A DNA stretch of 26,149 nucleotides. Source: Antrodiella citrinella. Lineage: Eukaryota; Basidiomycota; Agaricomycetes; Polyporales; Steccherinaceae. Location: positions 1-26,149 of the forward strand of contig SGPM01000365.1 of the NCBI GenBank assembly GCA_004802725.1, given 5' to 3'. The translations under genes were made by a program, and so were the position numbers. Each line of letters starts with the position of its first letter. Position 1 is the stretch's first letter. Shown piece after piece: positions 1-10,125 of the stretch. The notes beneath the pieces were generated by a model. The model ran no database searches. It saw only the letters and a program-made list of their open reading frames with translations, and was not told the DNA's origin.

Positions 1-984
1 TTGTTAATAGAGGTTATCTTCCACTCTGAACATCGTCCTCATCTGCACATCGTCCTTATCGTCTCACTTGAACCTCGTCCTAGTCAGAACTCGTGCCGAA
101 GTTACGCCTCACGTAACAGTGATAGAACTTCAAGTTTAATCTCGTCCGTAAAACTTGAAGTCTTAACACACGTAAAATGTCAAGTAAAATATGAAGATTT
201 AATAAACATACTACCACTGTTAGTAGTTGAAGTTTTACCAAACAATAAAATGTGCGATAGCATTTAAAATTTTGCTATACATTTTACAAGTTGTCAATAT
301 ATCAAATTTTACCACGGTTTGTATGAGCGTTAATATATTAAATACTACTTCGTATCTTACTTGCATTTCTACCGACGGTAGAATCACTCAGTCGCCGGCG
401 TGTGAATTAGAGGTACCACTGGCACAGCGACGCCGACAGTGCTATTATCCGTAAGTGTTATTTTTAGTCACTATGATTATCTATAAATAAAAAGTATCTA
501 ATGACCGCCGGGTCTACTCAACGCCTCCTGATTACATAAGGCCTGATTGTTGAACCTCCTCGGAAACCTTGGCCGAGTGTGATATGTTTTCTTGCCAGTG
601 CGCGTCTCTATGATACTGTATTATGTTTACAGTCGCACCCGCAATCTGAGACTGATCAGAATTCTGCAGCTCGTCACGACTTGGACTCCTTCAAACGACG
701 GACGAGTCTCAAAATTGGGTTCACCTTTACCAATATTGTCTTGAGTTTGGACTCGGTATAATGACCTCCCAAATCAGGGGTCCCGTGAGTTGATTCCGCC
801 GAGTCTCTTATCTCATCGACGTCCCGACATACTCCAGCGTCGTATTATGACGCCTCAGGCTAGTCCTTTGAATGTCTAGCCACACCACGTTTCTCCCGCC
901 TTGCCTAGCAGGCATCCTCAAATGAACGCGACTGAACTACCCAACACACCCTCATAAACTCTGCACCTTATAACGCATGCCAGG
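1..984. other. Intergenic, AT-rich left end without a recognisable gene
   Basis: The first ~500 bases are AT-rich and unlike the balanced composition of the rest of the window. They hold loosely repeated 'cgtcct' phrases (about 30-85) and an 11-bp inverted repeat at 127-161. No reading frame here resembles a known protein, and the short open frames lack plausible splice continuations. The final ~100 bases must contain the start region of the DUF6533 gene; a weak ATAA-type element lies near 951-970 but is too close to the ATG to call a TATA box. Confidence 0.5.
127..161. repeat. 11-bp perfect inverted repeat (hairpin)
   Basis: ACTTCAAGTTT at 127-137 is followed after 13 bases by its exact reverse complement AAACTTGAAGT at 151-161. 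It could form a stem-loop, but nothing around it suggests a terminator or RNA gene. A partial third copy of the right arm (TTGAAGTTTTA) lies near 228-238. Confidence 0.5.
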
Positions 985-2740
985 ATGTCGGACAGCAGCG
1001 GTGCCAACAGCCCCGCCATTCAGCAGGAAATATTCGATGCTACTCACAGATTGTACGTGGCAATGTCATTGGTGACTCTTGCGAAACACTCACGGCACAT
1101 ATCTTCACTACCAGGCTTGTCGAAAACTATTGCATATTAGCATCGTCTGGTATGTTGTTGGACAGTCTGTGGACAGTAATTCTGTGGAGGATAAACTAAA
1201 CATTCACGCAGTGCTGCTCTTTTACGACTCTTCGATCACGTTCCCCCGCGAAGTAAAACGAATATGGCAACGACGAACTACTGGGGCGACGATTGTCTTT
1301 CTCCTAACACGATATATAGCGGTCGCAGAGAGAATTATTATTGTGACAAGTCTCTTTCTACGAACATCGGATGACAGGGTGAGCAAGACAATTTAGACTC
1401 TATGCTCTTCCTCTTACTGATGATAATACCGTAGAGGTACTGCTATCGTTGCTTGGCTCATACCTGTTTCTCACTGTCCTTAACTCTCTAGATGTGTTCC
1501 TGTGCTACGTCTAGATGATACTTTCACTGACATCAGTTACGCATCGATTGGAGGTATGTAGCATATTTTGCGTGTGTGGACCCTTGATTAATGAGCTCTT
1601 GCGAAGCATTCACTGCTCTGAGGTTATATGGGATATACAACGAGGCGTGGCCCGCGGTACTGATCATTGGGCTTTGGGTGGCTCGGATAGCCGTGGCAAT
1701 AGTAGGTTATGTCAGTCCCCGCTGACGTCTCGGACTGAACCCTTGTCAGTACCTGCAGGTTAGGTATGTTCCTATAGCATTTGGACCTCCCTTGTGGGGA
1801 TGCGGGGCCGATTTTCTGCCATCTGCATCAACAGTGCAAAAGTGAGCATTCATGTCTGTCGAGGCGGTGTTGTATTGCTGACATGTTGATATAGTCGTCA
1901 GCCAACTTTCATGTCTTTAGCCGTGCTATCACTCACTATATACCTTTAGTTGACACAACTACCAACTCACTGATACTTGCATCGGATTTCCTCCTTATTA
2001 TACTCACTTGGGTGAAGACTTTCGATATTCGGAGGACTTCTAGGAGACTGGGCATGCGTGCGCCGTTGTCGATGCTCCTCATTCGAGATGGTGGGCATTG
2101 CTTCTCAGATGCTGTATAAATTTCTGCTCAGACTGCTCTCCAGGTACGATGTACTTCGTTTCCATCTTCGTCATTCAAGTCTTCGCAATAGTTTCAGCAG
2201 AGGTGAGTTTTGACATTGCCATTGTGTTGATATCCTGATATCAAGCTCTACTGTAGGTCGGATCGACATTCATACTCTTCGATGTTTGGACATACTTCGC
2301 CCAAGTGTGAGTGGTCGCAGATCATATTCCTGGTTACTAAATTTCTATTAAGCTTCAACGTCATCTTTCTCACTCGCTTTATGCTCAACTTACGCGGAAT
2401 CTACGTGGCACAATCACCGGACGATGATATCAATACCGCCCCGTCCTTCATTTCCGACATCCACTTTGCGACGATCATCGGGAATTTGGGTGCACCTCTT
2501 GATACCCCTGCTTTTATATCCAACCAAGACACCAATTCAGACGATTCTGACACGGTAGAAATATCCAGTAATCCTCTCATTATCGGATTGTCACCGAAAC
2601 CACCAGACCATATCGAGTTGCGCAATACGGATGTAAGTCACCTCTCCGTGTTACCACCTTCCTCCACTGATATCCCGTTTTTGCAGAGGATTCATGATGC
2701 TGAGACTGCGGACAGGGTAGGCGCCTCATCTGAGGTCTAG
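985..2740 (+). CDS. DUF6533 seven-helix membrane protein (possible one-base frameshift)
   Basis: Eleven exons fit: 985-1052, 1115-1149, 1212-1378, 1492-1553, 1607-1705, 1778-1841, 1921-2090, 2144-2202, 2257-2306, 2353-2632, 2687-2740. The product would be about 368 residues. The N-terminal DUF6533 signature is clear: ENYCILASSVLLFYDSSITF, then FPREVKRIWQRR and a hydrophobic LLTRY helix. Later blocks match the family: FTALRLYGIY, PPLWGCG, ILTWVKTFDIRR, LLIRDGTMYF and LTRFMLNLRG. The tail from ~2400 is polar and Ser/Asp/Pro-rich, likely cytosolic. Members are fungal multi-pass membrane proteins of unknown function. Odd point: exon 3 ends CAG-G-GTGAG. With the canonical GT donor at 1379 the next exon is out of frame; leaving out one G restores SDD-R-CVPVLRLDD and the rest of the gene. 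So this is either a sequence error or a damaged copy. The family call is firm; functionality is uncertain. Confidence 0.8.
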
Positions 2741-3110
2741 CTTCCTGGATTACATAGGGCTACACAGGTACGTGCAGTTGTCTAAATGATTGTCTGGGTT
2801 TATCAACGATCTTGTCATCATCCTTCAGATGTTATATATTTTTACCAACTTCCGAGGACGCACTTCAAAAGATCATACTTTTCAATGTACATATAGATCA
2901 CATTAGGAAAGACAATGGTACCAGCTCACTACGTCGCACAAGTTCCGATGAAGTCTTAACTGAGAGAAGTCGGGAATCAGAGCTGTCCAACTGAATGGGA
3001 AGGGCGCCGTTCGGATGGACTGTGTGAGCTGCTGCTATAAAGCAATGAACAGTGCTTGGTTGAGTATCTTTATTCACCGCGGTGAGGCAGTACTCCATTC
3101 ACCATATGCC
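2741..3110. other. Intergenic gap between the DUF6533 and aldo/keto reductase genes
   Basis: No convincing coding sequence is seen. Two overlapping 60-66 codon frames on opposite strands (2812-2994 and 2898-3098) have no family resemblance. The stretch presumably holds the 3' end of the upstream gene and the promoter of the reductase. Confidence 0.4.
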
Positions 3111-4336
3111 ATGTCCTTCATTGATATTCCCGTCCGACAGCTCAGCAATGGTGTCGCCATGCCAGGCATAGGTGAGTCCCAAACTCCTGTGCATGGATAG
3201 CCACTGACGTAGAATTAAACTGCTTCGTATGAACCGCTAGGCCTTGGATGTTCGCCCGGACCTGCTGAAGTACCCTGCTGGACATGGATCTTGACCGGAA
3301 TGCAAGCCGGGTATAGGCACTTTGATACCGCTGCCACGGTACAGTCAGTACTACCGTATTTTCCTCGTGGTGTTCATGGAAGCTCACAAGGGATTTTATT
3401 TCCGTGTAGAAACTGAGGAAGGCCTTGCGAGGGCGATTCAAGAATCTGGACTCAAACGCGAAGATCTCTTCATAACCACCAAGATTTTGTCCGTGATCTC
3501 CTACCTCATGCTCTTACGAAACGTTGGATTCACCTTTGTATCCCATTGTCAGCTGCGATCAGACAACAGATGACCCGAAAGCCATCGAGAAGAGCTTGAA
3601 AGCTCTGAATACTGACTACATCGATCTCGTGTGTTGCAGTCTTGTGTCTAATAATAATCAACCCTCACAGTCATAGTACCTCATTCATTTCCCTACACCA
3701 TGGCAATTGACGGTCGGTCAATTTCCCATTACGCCTCTCACTGCTGACCTGACGTTCTTGCAGAGGACGGTAAAGTTATCCTCTCACCAGTAAGCGGTCC
3801 TATTCCCATCGAAAAGCCCAGCTTCAACGACGTTTGGGCCGAATTTGAGAAGGTCTACGCCGGCGGGAAAGCCAGAGCTATTGGCGTCAGCAACTTTAGC
3901 ATCAAAACGTGAGCACTCTTCATGTTTACAGAAGAACAAAGGCTGACCGATAGGATTTCTCAGTCTTGAACAGCTGTTAACGACGGCGAAGATCATGCCG
4001 CATGTCAACCAAGTGGAGTATGCCGACTTCATGAACCAAGTACTCACGCATCTGCGCAGGTTGCATCCTTACCTCGCTCAACCAGAGCTCAAGGCGTATT
4101 GTGACGGAAAGGGCATCCAGCTCTGCGCATATACACCTACTGGTGAGTTCTCTCCAACCAACATACAAGCTACCTTCAAGCTCACAGCGAACCAGTCAGG
4201 TCTCGCCGTCGTTCGTTCAGACCCAACGATCGGAGAGCTGGCGCAAAAATATGCAGCGACTCCCGCACAGATCATACTTGCATGGCACATTATGCGTGGG
4301 GTTGTGCCGACGCCCCAGAGCTCCGATCCTCGATAA
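3111..4336 (+). CDS. Aldo/keto reductase, probably damaged
   Basis: NAD(P)H-dependent aldo/keto reductase fold. Best exons: 3111-3171, 3241-3338, 3410-3488, 3553-3628, 3677-3716, 3764-3908, 3964-4017, 4060-4142, 4200-4336, about 257 residues against ~300-320 in the family. Visible landmarks: GYRHFDTA (catalytic Asp), LFITTK (catalytic Lys), DYIDLYLIHFP (catalytic His), ARAIGVSNFS, PHVNQVELHPYLAQPEL, and the cofactor-side block TPAQIILAWHIMRGV. Anomalies: exon 2 ends in phase 0 but exon 3 needs one carried base, and the lost piece is where the family has DTAxxYGTE, that is, the catalytic Tyr. Two junctions need weak donors (GTCCGT, GTCAAT). The frame stops soon after PTPQSSDP, where relatives continue with a ~30-residue cofactor-binding tail. 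It may be a decaying paralogue or contain sequence errors. The substrate cannot be told. Confidence 0.75.
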
Positions 4337-5118
4337 TTTTAGCACGTGGTGAGGAGACCCATATTGACAACAGCGGTACCGAGTTATCTATCGAGACCCG
4401 CGACTCGTCTCTCGGTCAATAGTTGGACTGCCTAGGGGAGACTACGAGTTATCCAATTTACCAACCCAACTGTTCGTACTTATGTGCAGCCACAGAACAA
4501 CTCTCTCTCTCATTGGCCTTGCTGCGAATGCGCTCGCCTCTATCCAATTTAGCGACAACATCGAGATCTTCGGCAGACAGGAGTGGCAACTGCAGTAAGA
4601 ATGAGTCTACCGTGCTATAAATGACATAGGGTGAGGAACCTTACCGTGATAACCAGCCTTCCGGTCGGAGGTCATTTAGTTTAGTTGAACGATAGATACA
4701 TCAGCCAACAGGACCCTGGAAAATCCAACCCTCGAGATTTGGAAGAGGCATCTGAAGGAACTTTCCAGGATCCTCAGCCAACGTAGCAAGCGTAACTTGT
4801 GTTCATACGATTGCTATGGTTTCAGTAGATGACGCGCCGATCCGACTTCACGGACATGGAGATATACGGACATTCCTACACAACAAACGCAAAAGAGCAG
4901 TGAATAATCGTGGGAGCCAGATACCGAGACATTGACGAAGGTGCACACAGGAAGACAACAGCATGATAGAGAGTGCATAGATGCCTACTTTTGCATTGGT
5001 GACAAGTCATGTAAAGAATAAGAAGAATACGATGCGAAAGCATATACAGTCGGCCACCACGCACGTACCCTTCTCCTCTCTCCCTCCTCTCCCCGCTCTC
5101 CCCCAAAATCCTACACGC
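4337..5118. other. Intergenic gap downstream of the aldo/keto reductase and of RPS13
   Basis: The two flanking genes converge here, so both 3' ends should lie in this gap. A pyrimidine-rich CTCTC stretch occurs at ~5068-5104, next to the RPS13 stop codon. Short open frames (for example 4423-4620) show no family resemblance. No RNA gene was recognised. Confidence 0.4.
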
Positions 5119-5693
5119 TCATGCAATCAAGGTGGAAGCAGTGGCGGAATCGTACTTGAATGATGGGGGGATCTGCTGCTTGGTCTTGTAGTACCGCGCA
5201 AGACGGTGGATACGGGACTCGATTAAGATGAGACGGAACTTGGAGTCCTTGTCCTTGCGGTTGGTCTCCAAGTGCTTGCGGACGGCAACAGCCTTTTTGA
5301 CGAGATGCCAAAGATCCTCAGGGATTTGTGGGCCGAGACCTATCACGAAACATAATTCAATACACGGACAACTCACTACACCGTTCCATTCCAGTGACGT
5401 ACCGTTGGTCTTCAAGATACGGAGGATCTTGTTACCGGTGACGAAGCGCACTTGGGGGATACCGTGCGAGTCGCGGAGGGTAACACCGATCTGGGAGGGA
5501 GTGAGACCCTTGCGAGCGAGCTTGCCAATGTGCTCGACAACATCCTCCGGGGTGGTCTTGAGCCAGGAAGGAGGTGCGCGGCGGTAGGGGAGAGCGGAGG
5601 ATGCTGATCAGACTAGCCATGAACATCGACTTTAATCTTGACTGAAAGACTTTACATACAGATACCCTTTCCGGGAGCGTGCATGCGACCCAT
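5119..5693 (-). CDS. RPS13: Small-subunit ribosomal protein S13 (uS15)
   Basis: Structural protein of the 40S subunit. Exons on the minus strand: 5693-5660, 5603-5403 and 5339-5119, joining in phase to exactly 151 residues, the usual length. It begins [12 protein letters not shown], followed by [38 protein letters not shown], the RNA-binding core ending [14 protein letters not shown], and the conserved tail SATASTLIA. Each junction restores the conserved sequence, so the model is essentially certain. The start is the only ATG in frame after a likely 5'UTR intron (5757-5701: GTACGT donor, CTGAT branch site, TTTAG acceptor). It is divergent to RPS6, which it presumably matches in expression. 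Nothing is missing. Confidence 0.97.
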
Positions 5694-6096
5694 GTTGACT
5701 CTAAATAGCACAATCAGTTCCACAACGTTCGAAACGGCGGCGAGGGTGTGTACGTACAGATTTTGCGGTGAGGAAGGACTTGAGGGAGTGTCGTTGTCGT
5801 CGTGTCGGCCGTTGGGCTCGATGTGCGCTCGGAGGGCTTGCGGGGCACGTGCGCCTTTGGGTGGCTGGTGGCTGGCGTGAAACTATACAGTACCAAACCT
5901 TATTCCAACTCCGCCCAGCGTCTCATGAAATTGGGTACACACTGTTGCCCGTAAAGTACCGCCTTAGGCTCATCGCTCCTCGCCGTCGTCCACGCTCAAG
6001 ACAAAACCGCCGACGGTGTCAAGACCGGCCACGATTAAATGTACGTCTTGCCTCGTCGTCGTTGCTGGCATTATCTGACATTCCGGCCATTGTAGC
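5694..6096. promoter_or_regulatory. Shared divergent promoter of RPS13 and RPS6 with two 5'UTR introns
   Basis: The two start codons are 403 bp apart and face away from each other. On the minus side a likely leader intron runs 5757-5701, ending 7 nt before the RPS13 ATG. On the plus side another runs 6041-6095 (GTACGT donor, CTGAC branch site, TTGTAG acceptor) and ends one base before the RPS6 ATG. That leaves about 280 bp, 5758-6040, for the shared core promoters. No clear TATA box is seen, as is common for ribosomal protein genes. Intron calls rest on splice signals only, without transcript evidence. Confidence 0.6.
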
Positions 6097-7097
6097 ATGA
6101 AGCTTAACATCGCCAGTGAGTTTTGTTGATAGGTTGATCGTGCGTATGGAGGTTCTTAAGGGATGCGATGTGTAGACCCCGCCACTGGGGAACAAAAAAC
6201 CATCGACTTCGACGATGAGAAGAAATAGTGCGTCTGCCTCTTCATTCAGCGGCAACTGATATGCTCACGGGATGCTTTCTTGCGCTACAGCCGTATCTTC
6301 TACGACAAGAAGATCTCGCAAGAGATTGGTGGTGACACCCTCGGTGACGAGTGGAAGGGATATGTTTTCCGTATCACCGGTGGAAACGACAAGCAAGGTT
6401 TCCCCATGAAGCAGGGTGTCCTCGTTCCCTACCGTGTCCGTCTCCTCCTCGGCGATGGCCACTCTTGCTATCGTCCCCGCCGCGCTGGTGAGCGCAAGCG
6501 CAAATCCGTTCGCGGCTGCATTGTCGGTCCCGATATCGCCGTCCTCTCCCTGGTCATCATCAAGCAGGGCGACAACGAGCTTCCTGGATTGACTGACACC
6601 GTTCTCCCCAAGCGTCTCGGTCCTAAGAGGGCGACCAAGATCAGGAAGTTCTTCAACTTGTCAAAGGATGACGATGTCAGGAAATACGTTGTACGAAGGG
6701 AGGTAAAGAGCAAGAAGGAGGGTGCCAAGCCTTACACCAAGGCGTGAGTATTCGTATCTGCTCCATTTGTGCTGATGTACTAAATCTTCTCGAAGTCCCA
6801 AAATTCAGCGATTGGTAACTCCCGTCCGTCTCCAACGTCGTCGTCACTTGCGCTCTCTCAAGCGCCGCCGGATCGAGCACCAGAAGGAGCAGAAGACCGA
6901 GTACGAGTACGTATAATTCAAGTTTTGTTCCAATTGTTTCCTGACTAACATATATGTTTGCTTCAGTGCACTTCTCGCCAAGCGTGTTGCCGAGAAAAAG
7001 GAGAAGGTTGCTGCCGTCAAGGCCTCGCACAAGAAGTCAGTTATCCCTTGTCTGCCATCATATGTCTATACTGACAAATTTATGCAGGACCGCGTAA
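6097..7097 (+). CDS. RPS6: Small-subunit ribosomal protein S6 (eS6)
   Basis: Structural protein of the 40S subunit, the classic target of S6 kinase signalling. Six exons: 6097-6115, 6176-6227, 6291-6743, 6796-6906, 6967-7035 and 7088-7097, giving 237 residues as expected. It starts MKLNIANPATGEQK; the core has [54 protein letters not shown] and [11 protein letters not shown]. The third block reads [16 protein letters not shown], and the end is the basic helix [12 protein letters not shown] and ASHKKTA. Unlike animal S6, it lacks the long Ser-rich phosphorylated tail; fungal S6 tails are short. The last exon carries only ten coding bases. It is divergent to RPS13. Confidence 0.97.
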
Positions 7098-7537
7098 GGA
7101 TCTTTGTCAGCCTCCCTTGTCTTATGCTATGCGGCTGCTTTGTATGGTTCTGTAGTCACACATGTCTTTTCGATGCATGTAGTTTACGACTCACGAGAGT
7201 GAATTGATCTCACACCCACACTATTCCTTACTCTAGAGGCAGACATGTGCATGCAGATCTATACCCAGGTGACTCCGAGTCGCTCTCCCTCCGAGCCATC
7301 GACATGTCTTGACTCGTGCGTGCAGATATGAGGCCTGGAAACTTGTCGGCCATGCAGGTAACTCCTAGTAGTTCTGGCGAAGTTTCTGTGCATAAGTACG
7401 CAAGTAGAGGAGCCTATCTCGTACGCCTGATCTCGTTGAAAGTTGTCTGAAGAGTTCGAGACTCTCAAGTCAAATACTGAGCTTCACTGTCACCACCACG
7501 ACTTCATCTACACTAGCCCTGACACATTACGCTCACT
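7098..7537. other. Intergenic gap between RPS6 and the FunK1 remnant
   Basis: It holds the RPS6 3' end. A short minus-strand frame at 7259-7468 has no family resemblance. Nothing else is recognisable. Confidence 0.4.
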
Positions 7538-9325
7538 ATGTCTACTGAGGTCACAACTTCCCATCCAAATATCAACGCTGGCACCTCAGGCTGCTTACAC
7601 TCTAGCGGTCCTAACCTACCCCTGTATCACGACTGCGATGCAGTCGTTGTCAACAATACCGCGCTCGATTTCATGTCCTTTCGAAGACGAAGGATTGTTC
7701 AAAATCGTTCATTCGAACCTCCAATCGAAAGGCTTGGAGAAGAACGGCGCGTGCAGCCCTATTTGGCGTTGCAGCGCAAACGAGCAAGAACACTACAAAT
7801 ACCTCTCCCTTGTGCTCGACGCTATCCGCTCCAGCTGCGGCTCTTGCGGTTTCTATCGCTCCCTCGTTACCTCAGCTTATGCATACGATATGATGGACGC
7901 CCTGGATGGCTTGAATGTCAAACCAAGCCTTATCATAGTGGAGTCGGAGCATATCTTCACGAAAGCTTGGTGGCATCAAGTTGAGCTTACAGTGGAGGTC
8001 AGCTCAAATCCAGTCCAGCTCCTGGCCTCTGCCATTGCATCCTCTCTTGCAATCCTCTCAGTCAATCCTTACCGCTCTTCTGTTCTCATTCTCACTTTCA
8101 ACCCCAGTAACTTGACTCAGGGGAGAACCGATACTCACAAAGCAACAGATTTGCTATCATATTCGCACGCTCTACGAAATTTGCGGTCGCGAAATATCGT
8201 CCGTAGGATCTCTCCGAGACCTAGTGACCGCAGTAGTTCACGCTATCATAGGTATATACTGGTTCTTACTTTGCATTGTATAAACTGACATTCTCATACT
8301 CATCCAGGTCATCGCACTCTTTATGAGTCAGGCTGACTGCATAGAGACGTCAGTTCGAGTAACATCCTCGTGATGGATCCAGAGAAACGCCAGCCGTTGA
8401 CAAGGTTTGTGTATGTATGTATTATCGAATTTCACGAAACTCATATCGCCACAGCTACGAAGTGACGGCAAACAAGACAACGTGTCACGCGGTTCTTATT
8501 GATACTGGCAGCGCTAAACAATACAGCAGCAATGATGCCGTGGAAAGTGCAGAGGAGGGACCATCTGTATGTCCTTGCACTCTTCTTTTCTGGCCGCTGT
8601 GTTGACATGCGGATATAACAGGGCACGCTTCCATTCATATCCACACCTACATGCCTGGCTCGACGAAGTCCCGCATGAACACACTGTCCACGACGACCTG
8701 GAATCATTTCTATGGGTCCTTGTATTGGAATATCGCTCAGCAGCCGATCGCTATGGTGCATTGTCCCGCCACCCCAAATACATGCTCGGCCTGCTCAAAT
8801 CTTTCGCCCCTTTGGATGTTTCTTTGGGACGGGGCGCGATCATCCCCGAAGAATACCTTCGCAGCCTCTTTCCGCTTTTCAGGGACTGGTTGGCTCTTGT
8901 CAGGAACACGACGTTATCAGTCGATGAATTGTACGGACAGTTCTTTCAGACGGGATATACCTACTTGGAGAATGCGCCTAAGGCTTGGGATAGCTGGGAG
9001 AATCTATTTGATACGACAAGCGACGAAGCAATGTCCATCGACTGGCATAAGCAATTTTCTGCCAACGTGATTGACAGGCCCAAGACAAAGCAATGTATTA
9101 GAATAGCTCATCAACAGATCGTTGTTGTACCACGAATACAGGTGAGCATTATCGTATGCTTATCTCGTACACCAATAATTGAAATTATAGAGATCCACGC
9201 CGAGAGAAGAATGGGCTTACAACTGTCCACCGTCCACCACAGCTATCCACAGCCTTTGGGATCCGACGATGTCCCTAACGCGCCAAGATGTGTATTTAGG
9301 ACTTATCAATTCACATGTAGATTGA
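7538..9325 (+). pseudogene. FunK1-type protein kinase, broken
   Basis: FunK1 kinases are a basidiomycete-expanded family of unknown substrate. Recognisable blocks run in order but in different frames. The N-terminal domain is seen at 7680-8105 (WWHQVELTVEVSSNP, NPYRSSVLILTFNPS). The C-lobe follows at ~8149-8270 (RTLYEICGREISS), then LHRDVSSSNILVMDP with the HRD loop at ~8337-8400. After an intron (8405-8452) come AVLIDTGSAKQ in place of the metal-binding segment, and GTLPFIS. The stretch 8660-9325 has VHDDLESFLWVL and ends REEWAYNCPPSTT...NSHVD after an intron at 9142-9190. Lesions: a frame change near 7670-7690; the whole kinase N-lobe is absent between ~8105 and 8149; an in-frame TGA at 8334-8336 just before HRD; and a frame change near 8640-8660 after GTLPFIS. 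The start at 7538 is a guess. A functional kinase is very unlikely. Confidence 0.8.
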
Positions 9326-10125
9326 AGTTTCATCTTGTGGCCCTGCGCGCGAACGGCTGAATGCTGTGGATCCAGAATCAGTTGAGCTGAAGCTTTGAAG
9401 AGTGGCCGAAGGAACTCCGACCAATACATGGTTGGCATCAAGAGAGGTGGTACATGCGTGCCTTTCGTCAGTTCCGCGTTCGATGGACGATCCAGGTCAT
9501 GGCGGCTAGAGAACATGGAACAACAGATCCCGAGTTTCAATTCCAAGCATCCATGTGCACATATCCACGCTTAAGTATTCCAAGTTCCGAGTACACAGAG
9601 CTGCGTAGTATACTGTAGTATATGACAACACGAACGGTCATGAGAGGAAGGAACAAGGGTCATCTGGGAGGACTGAAACTCACGGGTCGCGACTTTATTT
9701 CAAAGTAGATGTTGATCCGGACCGCCAGCCGGAGGCGTGTTGTGGTGCTGGAGGCAGATTGGAGCCTGAGGCTTCCTCTCCTTGCTCTCCGCCCTCATCT
9801 GAAAATTTAAGAGCCTTGCAAATCCTTTCGAAACATCCTCAGTATCCATGGTCCTTGGGCGAGCAAAACCAAATAGCCACAAGCGCCAGAGCAACCCCAA
9901 GAATGAATATATAGCCGGAGTCGTCTCAAATAATTTTTCTCTCTGGATACCCTTTCAGTCCGACTTTCATCTCCGTGTCACAGCCTTGCATCCCACCTAT
10001 CATCTGTGGTGGACACCTTCGGCACTCGAGGTCCATATATATAAGGCGGACGCGTCAATCTAAGACCCTCAACTCACTCTCTCCGTCTCTCCCAGCTGCT
10101 CTGAAATCTTGCTATACTCCTCACT
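9326..10125. other. Intergenic gap; right part is the myo-inositol oxygenase promoter
   Basis: No coding sequence is recognised in 9326-10030; the small frames on both strands (such as 9700-9900 minus) resemble nothing known. The last ~90 bases carry a TATA box and a pyrimidine-rich leader (CTCTCTCCGTCTCTCCC, ~10077-10093) typical of fungal transcription start regions. Confidence 0.5.
10036..10044 (+). promoter_or_regulatory. TATA box of the myo-inositol oxygenase gene
   Basis: TATATATAA followed by GG, 82 bases before the ATG at 10126, with a CT-rich stretch between. Position and sequence fit a strong fungal core promoter. Confidence 0.65.

Noticed and set aside
1..454. Open frames in the AT-rich left end
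   Set aside because: Low-complexity composition, no family resemblance and no splice continuation; the first one begins at the window edge with TTG.
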